13,024 nt of DNA from an uncultured Mucispirillum sp. (GCA_947177675.1 CAMWVK010000014.1:1-13024), one strand, 5' to 3'. Numbered from the stretch's first letter, positions 1 to 7,649 are shown. Translations and numbers: made by a program. Notes: a model not told the origin generated them from the letters alone.

Positions 1-2
1 CT

Positions 3-113
3 ATTATATATAATCAAGTGTGTGGTCAATTAAAAATAGTAAGTAGTTATACAGATGTTTCAATCATAAAAAAACTTTGGAATAATGAACTAAATCAAAT
101 GTGTATTTTTTAA
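3..113 (+). CDS. Possible C-terminal end of an upstream gene (partial)
   Basis: One + frame is open from the left edge to a TAA at 111-113, giving a 36-residue tail that ends in KLWNNELNQMCIF. The other two + frames stop within 33 bases. The composition is compatible with a real protein end, but a short open stretch in AT-rich DNA is weak evidence and no family is recognisable. No terminator follows it before nikR. Confidence 0.3.
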   Translation: MIYNQVCGQLKIVSSYTDVSIIKKLWNNELNQMCIF

Positions 114-197
114 GAAATACAGGCAAAAAAAACTTGATTATAACAAAACATAATAGTAACTTGTTGAATTAATTTGAGATGAATAAGTGAGATAAAA

Positions 198-602
198 ATG
201 TCAGAATTAGCCAGATTTGGGGTATCTATTGATAAAAATTTGCTGGAATTATTTGATAAGCAGATAAGAACACAGTCTTATGAAACCCGCTCAAAAGCAA
301 TATCAGATTTAATCAAGGAATATGTTGAAGCAGATATTATAAATACAGATGGTGTGTTTGCAGGTGCTGTAACATTCTTATACAGCCATCATAATAAAGA
401 TTTAGTATCTAAACTTTTAGAAGTGCAGCATGATAATCATGATTTAATAATATCTATGCAGCATATCCATTTAGACCATGATATATGCCTTGAAATACTT
501 GCTATTCGTGGAGAAAGCAGTCTTGTAAAATCACTTTATTATAAAATAAAAGCATTAAAAGGCGTAAAACTGGCATCAATAAGTGCCACTGCCATATCAT
601 AA
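198..602 (+). CDS. nikR: NikR family nickel-responsive transcriptional regulator
   Basis: This 134-residue protein matches the length and two-domain plan of NikR. Residues 1-48 form a ribbon-helix-helix DNA-binding domain ([16 protein letters not shown], then [14 protein letters not shown]). Residues 55-134 form the ACT-like nickel-sensing and tetramerisation domain. The four ligands of the high-affinity nickel site in E. coli NikR (His76, His87, His89, Cys95) correspond here to His78, His89, His91 and Cys97, all present in QHDNHD and HIHLDHDIC. The protein should bind DNA when nickel-loaded and repress nickel uptake or adjust nickel enzymes. No nickel transporter, urease or hydrogenase gene is in the window. 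The chemoreceptor gene begins 31 bases downstream without a terminator, so co-transcription is likely. The ribosome binding site is weak (a GTGAGA ahead of the ATG). No convincing operator was found upstream. Confidence 0.93.
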   Translation: MSELARFGVSIDKNLLELFDKQIRTQSYETRSKAISDLIKEYVEADIINTDGVFAGAVTFLYSHHNKDLVSKLLEVQHDNHDLIISMQHIHLDHDICLEILAIRGESSLVKSLYYKIKALKGVKLASISATAIS

Positions 603-620
603 ATTTTTATTTTGCATTAT

Positions 621-626
621 AAGGAG
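621..626 (+). promoter_or_regulatory. Ribosome binding site that fixes the chemoreceptor start
   Basis: AAGGAG lies 7 nt before the ATG at 634. The frame stays open upstream to 583, inside nikR, but that start has no ribosome binding site and would put a non-hydrophobic extension before the membrane segment. The ATG at 634 is therefore preferred. Confidence 0.8.
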
Positions 627-633
627 TTATAAA

Positions 634-2175
634 ATGAAAACGCTGAGCATTATTTATACAGTTATTGCTTTAACAGCAACATTAATATTAGCAGCAGCTA
701 CAGATTTTCATGCAGGAATAGGGGCAGTTGTAATATTTATTCTTTCTGTGGCAATAAATATAGCAAAAGATGCAATTTTTTACAAACAAATGAAAGTATT
801 AAACGACTATATTGATACAGCACTGGTAAGCTGTCCAACTCAGCCGCCACAGACTACAGGTCGCTTTACTTACATTGGCAACCATATTCATGAATTAGGT
901 GAAAAATTATGTGCATTAGGAACAAATTTTAGAAATGCACAAGTGCGTGTTGCTTCAGCTGCTGGTGATTTAACATCCGTACAGACAAACCTTCATGATA
1001 ATGTAATGACTGTTAATCAAAATTTAGGAACAGTTAGCGAAGAAGTTCATGATTTACAAAATACTGCAGAGCATGTTAAGACAATATGTGATGATTCTCA
1101 AAAAGCTGCAGAACTCTGTCTTGCAAAAACAAGTCAGGCAGGAACAGCTATGGAAACAAATATATTAAAAATGCAGCAGATACAGGAAACAGTTAACACT
1201 ATTGTTGCTACAATGGGCGATTTTGTAATCTATTCTAATGATATTAAACAAAGTATTGGAAATATTACAGATATTGCAGACCAGACAAACCTTTTAGCAT
1301 TAAATGCAGCAATTGAAGCAGCTAGAGCAGGAGAATCAGGCAGAGGGTTTGCAGTAGTTGCAGATGAGGTTAGAAAACTGGCAGAAAAGACAACATCATT
1401 TACTACAGAGATAGAAAAAGTTGTTGATAAGCTTTATTCAAGAACATCAGAAATATCAACACAGGTTGATATTAATGCTGACCAGGTAAAAGAAGCTATT
1501 GGCATTACTATGGATGCTGGTGCAGTAGTTATAGACATACGCGATGAAACTAACGGTATGCTTGATATTGCAAAAAATATTGTTAAAGCAATGGATGACC
1601 AGTATGAAAGTATTGGTAATATTACAAAATCTATTGAAAAAGTATATGAAGAAATGAATGTTGCAGTAAATAGAACTCTTGAAAGTCAGAAACTTGGTAA
1701 CAATCTTGACAGCATTGCTGTGGAAATGAAAGAAAGCTTAAAAGATTATTCTGCAGGTGAAAGTCTGTTTATGACATTTACTTCTGCATTATCAGTAGGC
1801 TATAATGCAATAGATGAGCAGCATATTAGATGGATTGATTTAATTAATGCGGTATATAATTCACTGTCATCAGGCTCATCAAGAGAAAAACTTGGTAAAG
1901 TATTAAAAGATTTAGTTGATTATACTGTATGGCATTTTGGCTTTGAAAATAAAATGATGACAGAATATAACTATCCAGATAAAGAAAGTCATATGAAGAT
2001 TCACAAAGATTTCATTGCAGAAATCAAAAAGCTTGAAAGCAGATATGAATCTGGTGAAGATATTATGGGTGTAAATGTGCTTGAGTTTTTAAAAGACTGG
2101 CTTTCAGACCATATTATGAAAATTGATACAAAACTTGGAGCATATCTGGAATCAAAAGGTGCAAAACCAGTATAA
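634..2175 (+). CDS. Methyl-accepting chemotaxis protein with C-terminal bacteriohemerythrin domain
   Basis: The 513-residue protein starts with two hydrophobic segments (about 5-22 and 27-44) separated by a loop of only a few residues, so there is essentially no periplasmic sensor. A coiled-coil region follows. The chemoreceptor signalling tip is at about 216-253, with the family motifs [19 protein letters not shown] and [17 protein letters not shown]. Residues 385-500 form a hemerythrin domain. The seven expected di-iron ligands are present: His397, His434, Glu438, His453, His457, His493 and Asp498. Fusions of this type are known in Desulfovibrio vulgaris DcrH, where hemerythrin binds oxygen. 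By inference this receptor senses oxygen or redox state in the cytoplasm and signals to CheA/CheW. There is no clear HAMP domain and no CheR-tethering pentapeptide at the C-terminus. It lies 31 bases after nikR and is followed by a terminator. Confidence 0.93.
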   Translation: MKTLSIIYTVIALTATLILAAATDFHAGIGAVVIFILSVAINIAKDAIFYKQMKVLNDYIDTALVSCPTQPPQTTGRFTYIGNHIHELGEKLCALGTNFRNAQVRVASAAGDLTSVQTNLHDNVMTVNQNLGTVSEEVHDLQNTAEHVKTICDDSQKAAELCLAKTSQAGTAMETNILKMQQIQETVNTIVATMGDFVIYSNDIKQSIGNITDIADQTNLLALNAAIEAARAGESGRGFAVVADEVRKLAEKTTSFTTEIEKVVDKLYSRTSEISTQVDINADQVKEAIGITMDAGAVVIDIRDETNGMLDIAKNIVKAMDDQYESIGNITKSIEKVYEEMNVAVNRTLESQKLGNNLDSIAVEMKESLKDYSAGESLFMTFTSALSVGYNAIDEQHIRWIDLINAVYNSLSSGSSREKLGKVLKDLVDYTVWHFGFENKMMTEYNYPDKESHMKIHKDFIAEIKKLESRYESGEDIMGVNVLEFLKDWLSDHIMKIDTKLGAYLESKGAKPV

Positions 2176-2196
2176 AACTAAAATCAATTATTATTT

Positions 2197-2224
2197 AAGG
2201 CTGAGTTTATGCTCAGCTTTTTTT
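2197..2224 (+). terminator. Intrinsic terminator after the chemoreceptor
   Basis: GCTGAG (2200-2205) and CTCAGC (2212-2217) form a 6-bp GC-rich stem with a 6-nt loop, followed by seven T residues. Flanking A and T residues can extend the stem. It lies 25 bases after the stop codon and should end the nikR-chemoreceptor transcript. Confidence 0.85.
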
Positions 2225-2446
2225 ATGCTTAAATGAAGTATATGCCACAGTGCTTTTAAATACTGCATCATCAGTTTTTTTGTTTCTTATATTAAAAATT
2301 CTATTGAAAAAGAAATAATATATATATTGCTAATTTAATTATATATCTATTAGATGAACTTATCCAAAATTTTTATGCAAAGTAATTATATCCTTCTGTT
2401 AGAAGCACAGTGATAAAAAAGGCTGAAATATATATTATAAATTATT
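2225..2446. other. Intergenic stretch, little recognisable content
   Basis: This is very AT-rich DNA between the chemoreceptor terminator and the next promoter. The only structure seen is a short hairpin (CTTCT, 3-nt loop, AGAAG, about 2393-2405). The part around 2354-2390 has loose similarity to the reverse strand of 7850-7885, too weak to call a repeat family. No open frame with a ribosome binding site was found. Confidence 0.5.
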
Positions 2447-2475
2447 TTGCTTTTTTTAGATGTATGCTGTAATAT
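2447..2475 (+). promoter_or_regulatory. Sigma-70 type promoter predicting a leaderless transcript
   Basis: A -35 TTGCTT (2447-2452) and a -10 TAATAT (2470-2475) are separated by the ideal 17 bases. Transcription would begin about 7 nt after the -10 element, at 2481-2483, which is the ATG of the next gene at 2482. No Shine-Dalgarno sequence precedes that ATG. Confidence 0.6.
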
Positions 2476-2481
2476 ATATTT

Positions 2482-3609
2482 ATGAAACAGATACTTTTAG
2501 CTGTATTATTTACATTTATTTTTTCTACTCTTTATGCAGCCCCGTTGCAGTTCAACCCTGCACCAGATATTTCATCATATTTAAGTGATGACTTCCAAAA
2601 TAATATACTGCCAAAAATCAGACCGGTATCTGATGCATATTTAAAAAAAACTGTAAAAAAATACACTCAAATATATGCGTTAGATGGCTTTACATTATAC
2701 CAGAATAAAATTGATGATAAATTAAGCATAAAAATTGACAAACAGTATTTAACACCCAATTCTACACTTTCTATGCAGATATATTTAATAGAAAATCAAG
2801 GCGAATTCAGTTTTGTAGAAATATTTTTTATAGAATCTACTGGTAAAATAAGTCAAGTATATTCTATATCTGGATATGTATATACTGCCTTATTTGATAC
2901 AGATAATAAAAGTTTTTCATATAAACCACAATGGCTTTACGGCACACTTGCTTTAATATACCATGATAGTTCAGAATATACTGATTATGATATTTTAACA
3001 GATACAAAAAGTGTCCGTCCTGCATCATTGATATTTATACCAGATGATAAAGAATATTTTTCAACTATTAATAATCCTGCCATATACCCTGCATTAAATG
3101 TCATTAATAAGAAAAATGTGCTTACATTTTTAGTGTATGACAGGCGTGTATTAGAATATTTTAATAAATACGAGATAGAGCCTCAAGGAACATTTCAAAA
3201 ATATCTTGGTGGTGCTGTTACAATGAAAGCATATATTTATGCATACAGTTACAGTATAAAAAATCAGGCTGATGACAAAAAGAAAATAGAAATATTATCA
3301 ATTCCTGCACTGTTTCAGCTGATGAGTGATAAAGGATATAATAGAAGCTATGCCTATCAGAAATCATTTTATAAAAGCTTATCTATAAAAAATACAAGCG
3401 ATTATATGCGGGTGCTTGAAAAACCTAATGGTAAAGAAATAACAGTTATAGAACAAGTATATTATAGAGCAAGGGATATATTATATACCCCGTGGAATAA
3501 TAAAACAAATGGTGAATATGTGTGGTATGCTGTAATACTTCCAAAACTGAATAAAACAGGTTATGTTATAAGCAGTCAGGCAGATATAACAGAGAAAGGT
3601 GCAAGATAA
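2482..3609 (+). CDS. Exported protein of unknown function with C-terminal SH3-like region
   Basis: The family is not recognised. The 375-residue product begins with a typical signal peptide: MKQ, a hydrophobic core to about residue 18, then a likely cut after LYA or YAA at residue 19 or 20. It is therefore probably periplasmic or secreted. There is no lipobox cysteine. The middle is rich in Tyr, Lys and Asp without a known motif. Residues 309-375 resemble a bacterial SH3-type domain: a VLEKPNGKEI strand, a GEYVWYAVILP strand and a final TGYVISSQ strand. Such domains often bind cell wall or peptide ligands, but that is only suggestive here. The signal peptide at the very N-terminus supports the ATG at 2482 even though no ribosome binding site precedes it. 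The stop codon overlaps the next start by 1 nt, so the two genes are probably translated together. Confidence 0.75.
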   Translation: MKQILLAVLFTFIFSTLYAAPLQFNPAPDISSYLSDDFQNNILPKIRPVSDAYLKKTVKKYTQIYALDGFTLYQNKIDDKLSIKIDKQYLTPNSTLSMQIYLIENQGEFSFVEIFFIESTGKISQVYSISGYVYTALFDTDNKSFSYKPQWLYGTLALIYHDSSEYTDYDILTDTKSVRPASLIFIPDDKEYFSTINNPAIYPALNVINKKNVLTFLVYDRRVLEYFNKYEIEPQGTFQKYLGGAVTMKAYIYAYSYSIKNQADDKKKIEILSIPALFQLMSDKGYNRSYAYQKSFYKSLSIKNTSDYMRVLEKPNGKEITVIEQVYYRARDILYTPWNNKTNGEYVWYAVILPKLNKTGYVISSQADITEKGAR

Positions 3610-4499
3610 TGAGTTATAAAAATATATTAATATTAACAAATGGATATACTGGAAGTAAAGTTTTGCAGAGATTAAAACAATTAAGACTGACGCCATTTGT
3701 TGCAACATCAGAGCAGACTGATTTAAGAAAGAAAGCAAGTGGAGATATTTTGTCATTTTCAAAAGATTTTCAAGTATATGAAATAAATGGAGAAAGTTAT
3801 GGCAGGGCGAAAGATATACTTCCTAATACTGATATAATAATTTGCATAGACTGGAAGAAAGATTATTTTGAAAATGATAAGGCATCCTGTCCTGTATATT
3901 ATATGCAGCCATCACTTTTACCAAAATACAGGGGATATGGTGCTGTAAGTGAGCAGTTTATTCGTGGGGTAGTATATTCTGGGGTAACAATATATGAATA
4001 TAATGGCGTAATAGATGGGGGAGATATAATATATCAGCAGGAAATAAGGGTAGAAAATTATTTTAAAGTATCTGATTTAATGGAAAGGCAGGCACATTTA
4101 ACAGCAGAATTTATTGCTTCATTGTATAAAGGTGAAGAATACTGCAAAAAAAAACAGCAGGAAGAATATTCATTTTATCTGCCAAAAATAAGAAAGAACA
4201 GTAAAAAAATTGACTTTAATGCAGATGCATTATCTGTATATAACTTTATAAGGGCTTATACATTTCCTTTCAGCGGTGCAGTATTTTATTTTAAAGGGGA
4301 AGAATATAAAATAACTGATGCAGCCCTTGAATCTTGGAGCGGAATAGAAGGCAGACCCGGTGAAATTGTAGAAGTAAATGATTATGGCATTATTGCAGCA
4401 TGTGGAGAAGGCTCTGTTTTAATCAAAAAAGTAGAGCATAAGGGTCAGATTATGAAATCATTAATGATGAATATTTATGATGGTGAAATACTTGTATAA
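3609..4499 (+). CDS. Formyltransferase-family protein with altered active site
   Basis: The 296-residue protein has the plan of methionyl-tRNA and sugar formyltransferases. A Rossmann-like N-terminal half (about 1-170) carries the PSLLPKYRG motif at 101-109 and the VIDGGDI motif at 134-140. A C-terminal domain (about 185-296) contains the family's YLPKI...IDF...YNFIRAYTFPFSGA pattern. The catalytic triad of this superfamily is Asn, His and Asp (Asn106, His108, Asp144 in E. coli PurN). Aligned by motif and spacing, the Asp is kept (Asp136) but Asn is replaced by Tyr98 and His by Gln100. Formyl transfer from 10-formyl-tetrahydrofolate in the usual way is thus doubtful. It is unlikely to be the cell's Fmt, and no def (peptide deformylase) gene is beside it. 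It may be a binding protein, a changed enzyme or a decaying gene, though the frame is intact. An AAAGG-type ribosome binding site lies in the end of the upstream gene. Confidence 0.8.
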   Translation: MSYKNILILTNGYTGSKVLQRLKQLRLTPFVATSEQTDLRKKASGDILSFSKDFQVYEINGESYGRAKDILPNTDIIICIDWKKDYFENDKASCPVYYMQPSLLPKYRGYGAVSEQFIRGVVYSGVTIYEYNGVIDGGDIIYQQEIRVENYFKVSDLMERQAHLTAEFIASLYKGEEYCKKKQQEEYSFYLPKIRKNSKKIDFNADALSVYNFIRAYTFPFSGAVFYFKGEEYKITDAALESWSGIEGRPGEIVEVNDYGIIAACGEGSVLIKKVEHKGQIMKSLMMNIYDGEILV

Positions 4500-4505
4500 A
4501 TAATG

Positions 4506-4536
4506 AGACTGGCAGAAAAAATATTTTTACCAGTCT
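4506..4536. terminator. Bidirectional terminator between convergent genes
   Basis: AGACTGG (4506-4512) pairs with CCAGTCT (4530-4536). The A-run and T-run inside the loop can pair further and lengthen the stem. T-rich DNA follows on the + strand and A-rich DNA precedes it, so it can serve both the + unit ending at 4499 and the - unit ending at 4550. Confidence 0.75.
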
Positions 4537-4549
4537 AATTTTATTATTA

Positions 4550-5053
4550 CTATTTTTTAATAAGTATAAAAACAGCAGCATTTAGTTCAAATGAAATAAG
4601 TCTGTCGTTTTCTTCTTTGAATGATAAAAGATGTTTTATATCATCTGGGAAATCATTAAGAAGTTTAAGTATTTCCTGCTGAATAGCAGTATCTTTTACA
4701 GGCTTTATTATATCATCAATATTAACAACTTCTTTGAAATTTAGAAAATAGCTGAGCCTTGCATTATCTTTAATAAAATCAAGGATTTCATTAACAGTAT
4801 AAAAGCGTCTGTGTTCGTTATAAATTTGAGCTGCAGCAGCATTAACATAAGCATCTTCATCATACACTATTGTTTCTGTAATAACTGCTGTGCTGCCCTG
4901 TCCAATATCTTTAAAAAAATCCTGCAGAAATTTTTTTGGATTATCCTGCAAAGAAAGTTTATATCTTAAAAGATATACATTATTTTCATGGATATGATAG
5001 TTATTGATATAATTATCCACAATCTGCTTGTCTTTGTTAAATGTGCTAAACAT
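4550..5053 (-). CDS. Short protein resembling the C-terminal half of a SAM-dependent methyltransferase
   Basis: No exact family is recognised. Residues 25-65 read like the post-SAM part of a class I methyltransferase: a strand NNVYLLRYKLSLQ, a helix DNPKKFLQDFFKDI, then a GQGSTAVITETIV strand, as in the 'LH..dp...l......L.pGG..vi.e' pattern. The closing SFELNAAVFILIKK would be the last strand pair. The N-terminal SAM-binding part with its glycine-rich motif I is missing. The protein has 167 residues where full enzymes have 200-280. The start is fixed by AAGGAGA at 5061-5067, 7 nt upstream, and the ATG lies inside the end of metX (8-nt overlap). It is therefore the last gene of the riboswitch-controlled met unit. 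This is the place where metW, another methyltransferase-fold gene, often sits, but the sequence does not look like MetW. It may be a MetX partner or a truncated relic; the methyltransferase reading is inference. Confidence 0.7.
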   Translation of the reverse strand: MFSTFNKDKQIVDNYINNYHIHENNVYLLRYKLSLQDNPKKFLQDFFKDIGQGSTAVITETIVYDEDAYVNAAAAQIYNEHRRFYTVNEILDFIKDNARLSYFLNFKEVVNIDDIIKPVKDTAIQQEILKLLNDFPDDIKHLLSFKEENDRLISFELNAAVFILIKK

Positions 5054-6179
5054 ATTTTTTTCTCCTTGCCTTTTCTAAAAATGAAAAAGTAACAGCAGAT
5101 AAATCATCAAACTCCAGTAAAAATGCATCATGACCATAGTCAGAATCTATTGTTATACGCTCAACTTTATTATCATACTTTTTCATAATATCATACATTT
5201 CGTCCATTTGGTAGGCTGGAAATAAAAAATCTGTAGTAAAATCTATTAAAAGAGTATTTGCTTTCAGCCTTTTTAATGCATCTTCATAAGAGCCGTATCC
5301 ATAAGACAGGTCAAAAATATCCATAGCTTTCAAAATATATAAATAGCTGTTTGCATCAAACCTTTCAGTAAATTTATATCCATTATATTTTAAATAGTTT
5401 TCTACTTCATAGCTGCTGGAAAAATCAAATATAGAGTCTTGATATCCAAGCCGTCTGCCAAATTTAGTATTAAATGAAACATCAGAAAGATAAGTAATAT
5501 GTCCCGCCATTCTAGCTATTGCAAGCCCGTCTTTTGGTGTAGTTTTACCATAATAATTACCTTCCTGCCAGTTAGGGTCCTTAGTGATTGCATATCTTGC
5601 AACAGTGTTAAATGCCATAGCCATAGGTGTAATTCTTCCTGCTGCAGAAATTATGACAGCATTTTCTACCATTTCAGGAAAAGTGATTGCCCATTCCAGT
5701 GACTGCATACCACCCATTGAGCCGCCTATAACACAGAAAAGTTTTTCTATATTCAAATAATTAAGCAGTTTTTTCTGGGCTTTTACCATATCTCTAATAG
5801 TAACAACTGGGAATTTCAAAGCATATCTTGTGCCTGTATATGGGTCAATACTTGCAGGTCCAGTAGAGCCATAACAGCTGCCTAATATATTTGAGCATAT
5901 AACAAAATACTTGTTAGTATCAATTGTTTTACCTGCTCCTATCATAGCATCCCACCAGCCTGCAGAACTTTCTTCATGGCTAGAAAGCCCTGCAGCATGT
6001 GCAGAGCCTGTTAATGCATGGCATACAAGGATAACATTATCTTTATTATCATTAAGTGTGCCATAAGTTTCATAAGCAATAGTAACAGGGGATAAAATTC
6101 TTCCACTTTCTAAAAAGAATTCATCTTTAAATGTTACGGACTGCGTTTTAACTATTCTAGATGAATTTTCTTTTTCCAT
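5046..6179 (-). CDS. metX: Homoserine O-acetyltransferase
   Basis: The 377-residue alpha/beta hydrolase has the usual MetX length. It transfers an acetyl group from acetyl-CoA to homoserine in the cytoplasm, the first committed step to methionine in this route. Diagnostic features are the oxyanion region HALTGSAHAAG (54-64), the GSCYGSTGPASIDP motif (100-113), the nucleophile Ser154 in GGSMGG, Asp317 in DFLFP and His350 in YGHDAFL, which complete the catalytic triad. The ATG overlaps the metY stop by one base (TAATG arrangement on the - strand), so translation is probably coupled; only a weak purine stretch precedes it. Some MetX-family members use succinyl-CoA. The adjacent O-acetylhomoserine sulfhydrylase favours the acetyl form. 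It shares the SAM-I riboswitch upstream of metY. Confidence 0.96.
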   Translation of the reverse strand: MEKENSSRIVKTQSVTFKDEFFLESGRILSPVTIAYETYGTLNDNKDNVILVCHALTGSAHAAGLSSHEESSAGWWDAMIGAGKTIDTNKYFVICSNILGSCYGSTGPASIDPYTGTRYALKFPVVTIRDMVKAQKKLLNYLNIEKLFCVIGGSMGGMQSLEWAITFPEMVENAVIISAAGRITPMAMAFNTVARYAITKDPNWQEGNYYGKTTPKDGLAIARMAGHITYLSDVSFNTKFGRRLGYQDSIFDFSSSYEVENYLKYNGYKFTERFDANSYLYILKAMDIFDLSYGYGSYEDALKRLKANTLLIDFTTDFLFPAYQMDEMYDIMKKYDNKVERITIDSDYGHDAFLLEFDDLSAVTFSFLEKARRKKYV

Positions 6180-7450
6180 TAATCGCCCAAAGCCTTATCA
6201 AAATCAGCTATTATATCATCAATATTTTCAATACCAACAGATACTCTTATCAAATCAGCAGTAATACCAGAAGACAGCAATTCCTGTTCAGACAGCTGGC
6301 TGTGGGTAGTGCTTGCTGGATGAGTAACTATTGTTTTTATATCTCCTATATTTGCAACATGTAGTGGAAAAGTTGTTTTTTCTATAAATTCTTTACTCTT
6401 TTCATACCCTCCTTTTACACCAAAAGTAAATATGGAGCCTGCACCATATTTTAAATATTTATTTGCATTGGTATTATTTTTATTGTCCTTTAATCCATTA
6501 TAATCAACCCATGCTGTATTTTTATGATTTTTTAAAAATTCAGCAAGTTTTTTAGCATTTTCTACTTGTCTTTCAATTCTGATGTGCAGTGTTCCTATTC
6601 CCTGCTGGATAAGGAATGAATTAAATGGACTTATTGGTCCACCTATATCTCTCATAATGCTGACTCTCATTTTTGCAGCTAATGCAGCTTTGCCAAAATG
6701 TTTTGTAAATATAAGACCATGATAGCTGTTATCAGGAGTAGTTAATTCTGGAAATCTGCCACTTGCAGCCCAGTCAAAATTACCACTGTCTACCACAATA
6801 CCGCCTAATACATTACCATGACCAGATAAAAATTTTGTAGCAGAGTGTATTACAATATCAGCACCATATTCAATAGGTCTTAATAAATATGGAGTTGCAC
6901 ATGTATTATCAACTACAAGTGGCACTTTATACTGAGCTGCCAAAGCAGATAATTTTTCAAAATCAGGAACAAACCCTTGCGGATTAGCAATTGATTCTAT
7001 ATATATTGCTTTTGTGTTATCATCTATTAATTTTGCAAAATCTTCTATATTATGTGGGTCAGCAAAGCGAATTTCTATACCAAATCTTGTAAACTGGTTA
7101 GCAAATAAAGTATAAGTCCCACCATAAAGCATATTTGAAGCTACAATATTGTCTCCGCATTTTGCGAGTGCTGCAATAGTCATAAACTCTGCAAATTGAC
7201 CAGAAGCACATGCAACAGCAGCTATTCCCCCTTCTAATGCAGCAATAGTTTCTTCAAGGCAGTTTGTAGTCGGGTTGTTAAGTCTTGAATAAATATAACC
7301 GCTTTCCTGTAATGCAAAAAGATTTGCAGCATGGTTTATATCTTTGAATTGATAAGAGCTGGATAAGTAAATGGCAGGGTTAGTTGCCCCAGTTTCATCT
7401 TTTTGAAATATACCATGGACTGCCAAAGTTTCAGTGGATAATTTTTTCAT
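6179..7450 (-). CDS. metY: O-acetylhomoserine sulfhydrylase (aminocarboxypropyltransferase)
   Basis: The 423-residue PLP enzyme belongs to the Cys/Met metabolism family. The cofactor lysine is Lys206 in IHSATKFLSGHG, and Asp181 in DNTCATPYLL should contact the pyridine nitrogen. YSRLNNPT (54-61), ASGQFAE (82-88) and the HPASTTHSQL motif (377-386) are characteristic of the OAH sulfhydrylase branch. That branch is longer than cystathionine gamma-synthase (about 390), so direct sulfhydrylation to homocysteine is the likely reaction. A GAGGTG ribosome binding site (7456-7461) sits 5 nt before the ATG. It is the first gene of a unit with metX and a methyltransferase-like gene, under a SAM-I riboswitch. 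The stop overlaps the metX start. Confidence 0.95.
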   Translation of the reverse strand: MKKLSTETLAVHGIFQKDETGATNPAIYLSSSYQFKDINHAANLFALQESGYIYSRLNNPTTNCLEETIAALEGGIAAVACASGQFAEFMTIAALAKCGDNIVASNMLYGGTYTLFANQFTRFGIEIRFADPHNIEDFAKLIDDNTKAIYIESIANPQGFVPDFEKLSALAAQYKVPLVVDNTCATPYLLRPIEYGADIVIHSATKFLSGHGNVLGGIVVDSGNFDWAASGRFPELTTPDNSYHGLIFTKHFGKAALAAKMRVSIMRDIGGPISPFNSFLIQQGIGTLHIRIERQVENAKKLAEFLKNHKNTAWVDYNGLKDNKNNTNANKYLKYGAGSIFTFGVKGGYEKSKEFIEKTTFPLHVANIGDIKTIVTHPASTTHSQLSEQELLSSGITADLIRVSVGIENIDDIIADFDKALGD

Positions 7451-7462
7451 AAATTCACCTCA

Positions 7463-7498
7463 TAATAATATTGCTTATCGTAAAAGGATATATTATTA
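7463..7498 (-). promoter_or_regulatory. Hairpin next to the metY ribosome binding site, probable expression platform
   Basis: On the transcript, TAATAATAT (7498-7490) and ATATTATTA (7471-7463) form a perfect 9-bp AU stem with an 18-nt loop. The stem ends one base before the GAGGTG ribosome binding site. The loop holds ACGATAAG (7481-7474), an exact complement of the first eight bases of the riboswitch (7640-7633). No GC-rich stem with a U-run is visible between the aptamer and metY, so control of translation rather than termination is inferred. Confidence 0.5.
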
Positions 7499-7532
7499 AA
7501 GGAAGATAGAAAAGAACTAAATATAATAAGAA

Positions 7533-7640
7533 CTTATCTCTCTCCCAAAATAAGGAGCAGGAATTAGCACCATCTGCTATTTAAGATATAGCCGGTTGCT
7601 GCGATTTCAAAGGGCCTGTCCCTCCACCGCTCACGATAAG
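7533..7640 (-). promoter_or_regulatory. SAM-I (S-box) riboswitch
   Basis: The 108-nt stretch carries the conserved S-box core in order on the - strand. It opens with CTTATC (P1 5' strand), then GGTGGAGGGACAGGCCCT, TGAAA, and GCAACC. Next come GGTGCTAATTCC and the closing GAGATAAG (P1 3' strand). These are the positions that form the SAM-binding and kink-turn core of the family. It lies 83 bases before the metY start codon and directly after a promoter. Binding of SAM should reduce expression of metY, metX and the gene after them. Confidence 0.95.
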
Positions 7641-7649
7641 ATATAGGTT

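Noticed and set aside
131..160. NikR operator upstream of nikR
   Set aside because: Only a 5-bp dyad (ATTAT, 8 bases, ATAAT) is present, which is expected by chance in such AT-rich DNA; it fits neither the E. coli nor the Helicobacter operator.
583..633. Upstream extension of the chemoreceptor
   Set aside because: It overlaps the end of nikR without a ribosome binding site, whereas AAGGAG precedes the ATG at 634.
2354..2390. Dispersed repeat shared with the reverse strand of 7850-7885
   Set aside because: The similarity is patchy, AT-driven and not delimited by clear ends.
3481..3762. 93-codon frame on the - strand
   Set aside because: It lies opposite two well-supported + strand genes, has a low-complexity hydrophobic composition and no ribosome binding site.
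3609..4499. Assignment as Fmt (methionyl-tRNA formyltransferase)
   Set aside because: The catalytic Asn and His are replaced and there is no deformylase gene beside it, so the symbol fmt was not given.
4550..5053. Assignment as MetW
   Set aside because: It has the right position after metX but lacks the SAM-binding N-terminus and MetW-specific motifs.
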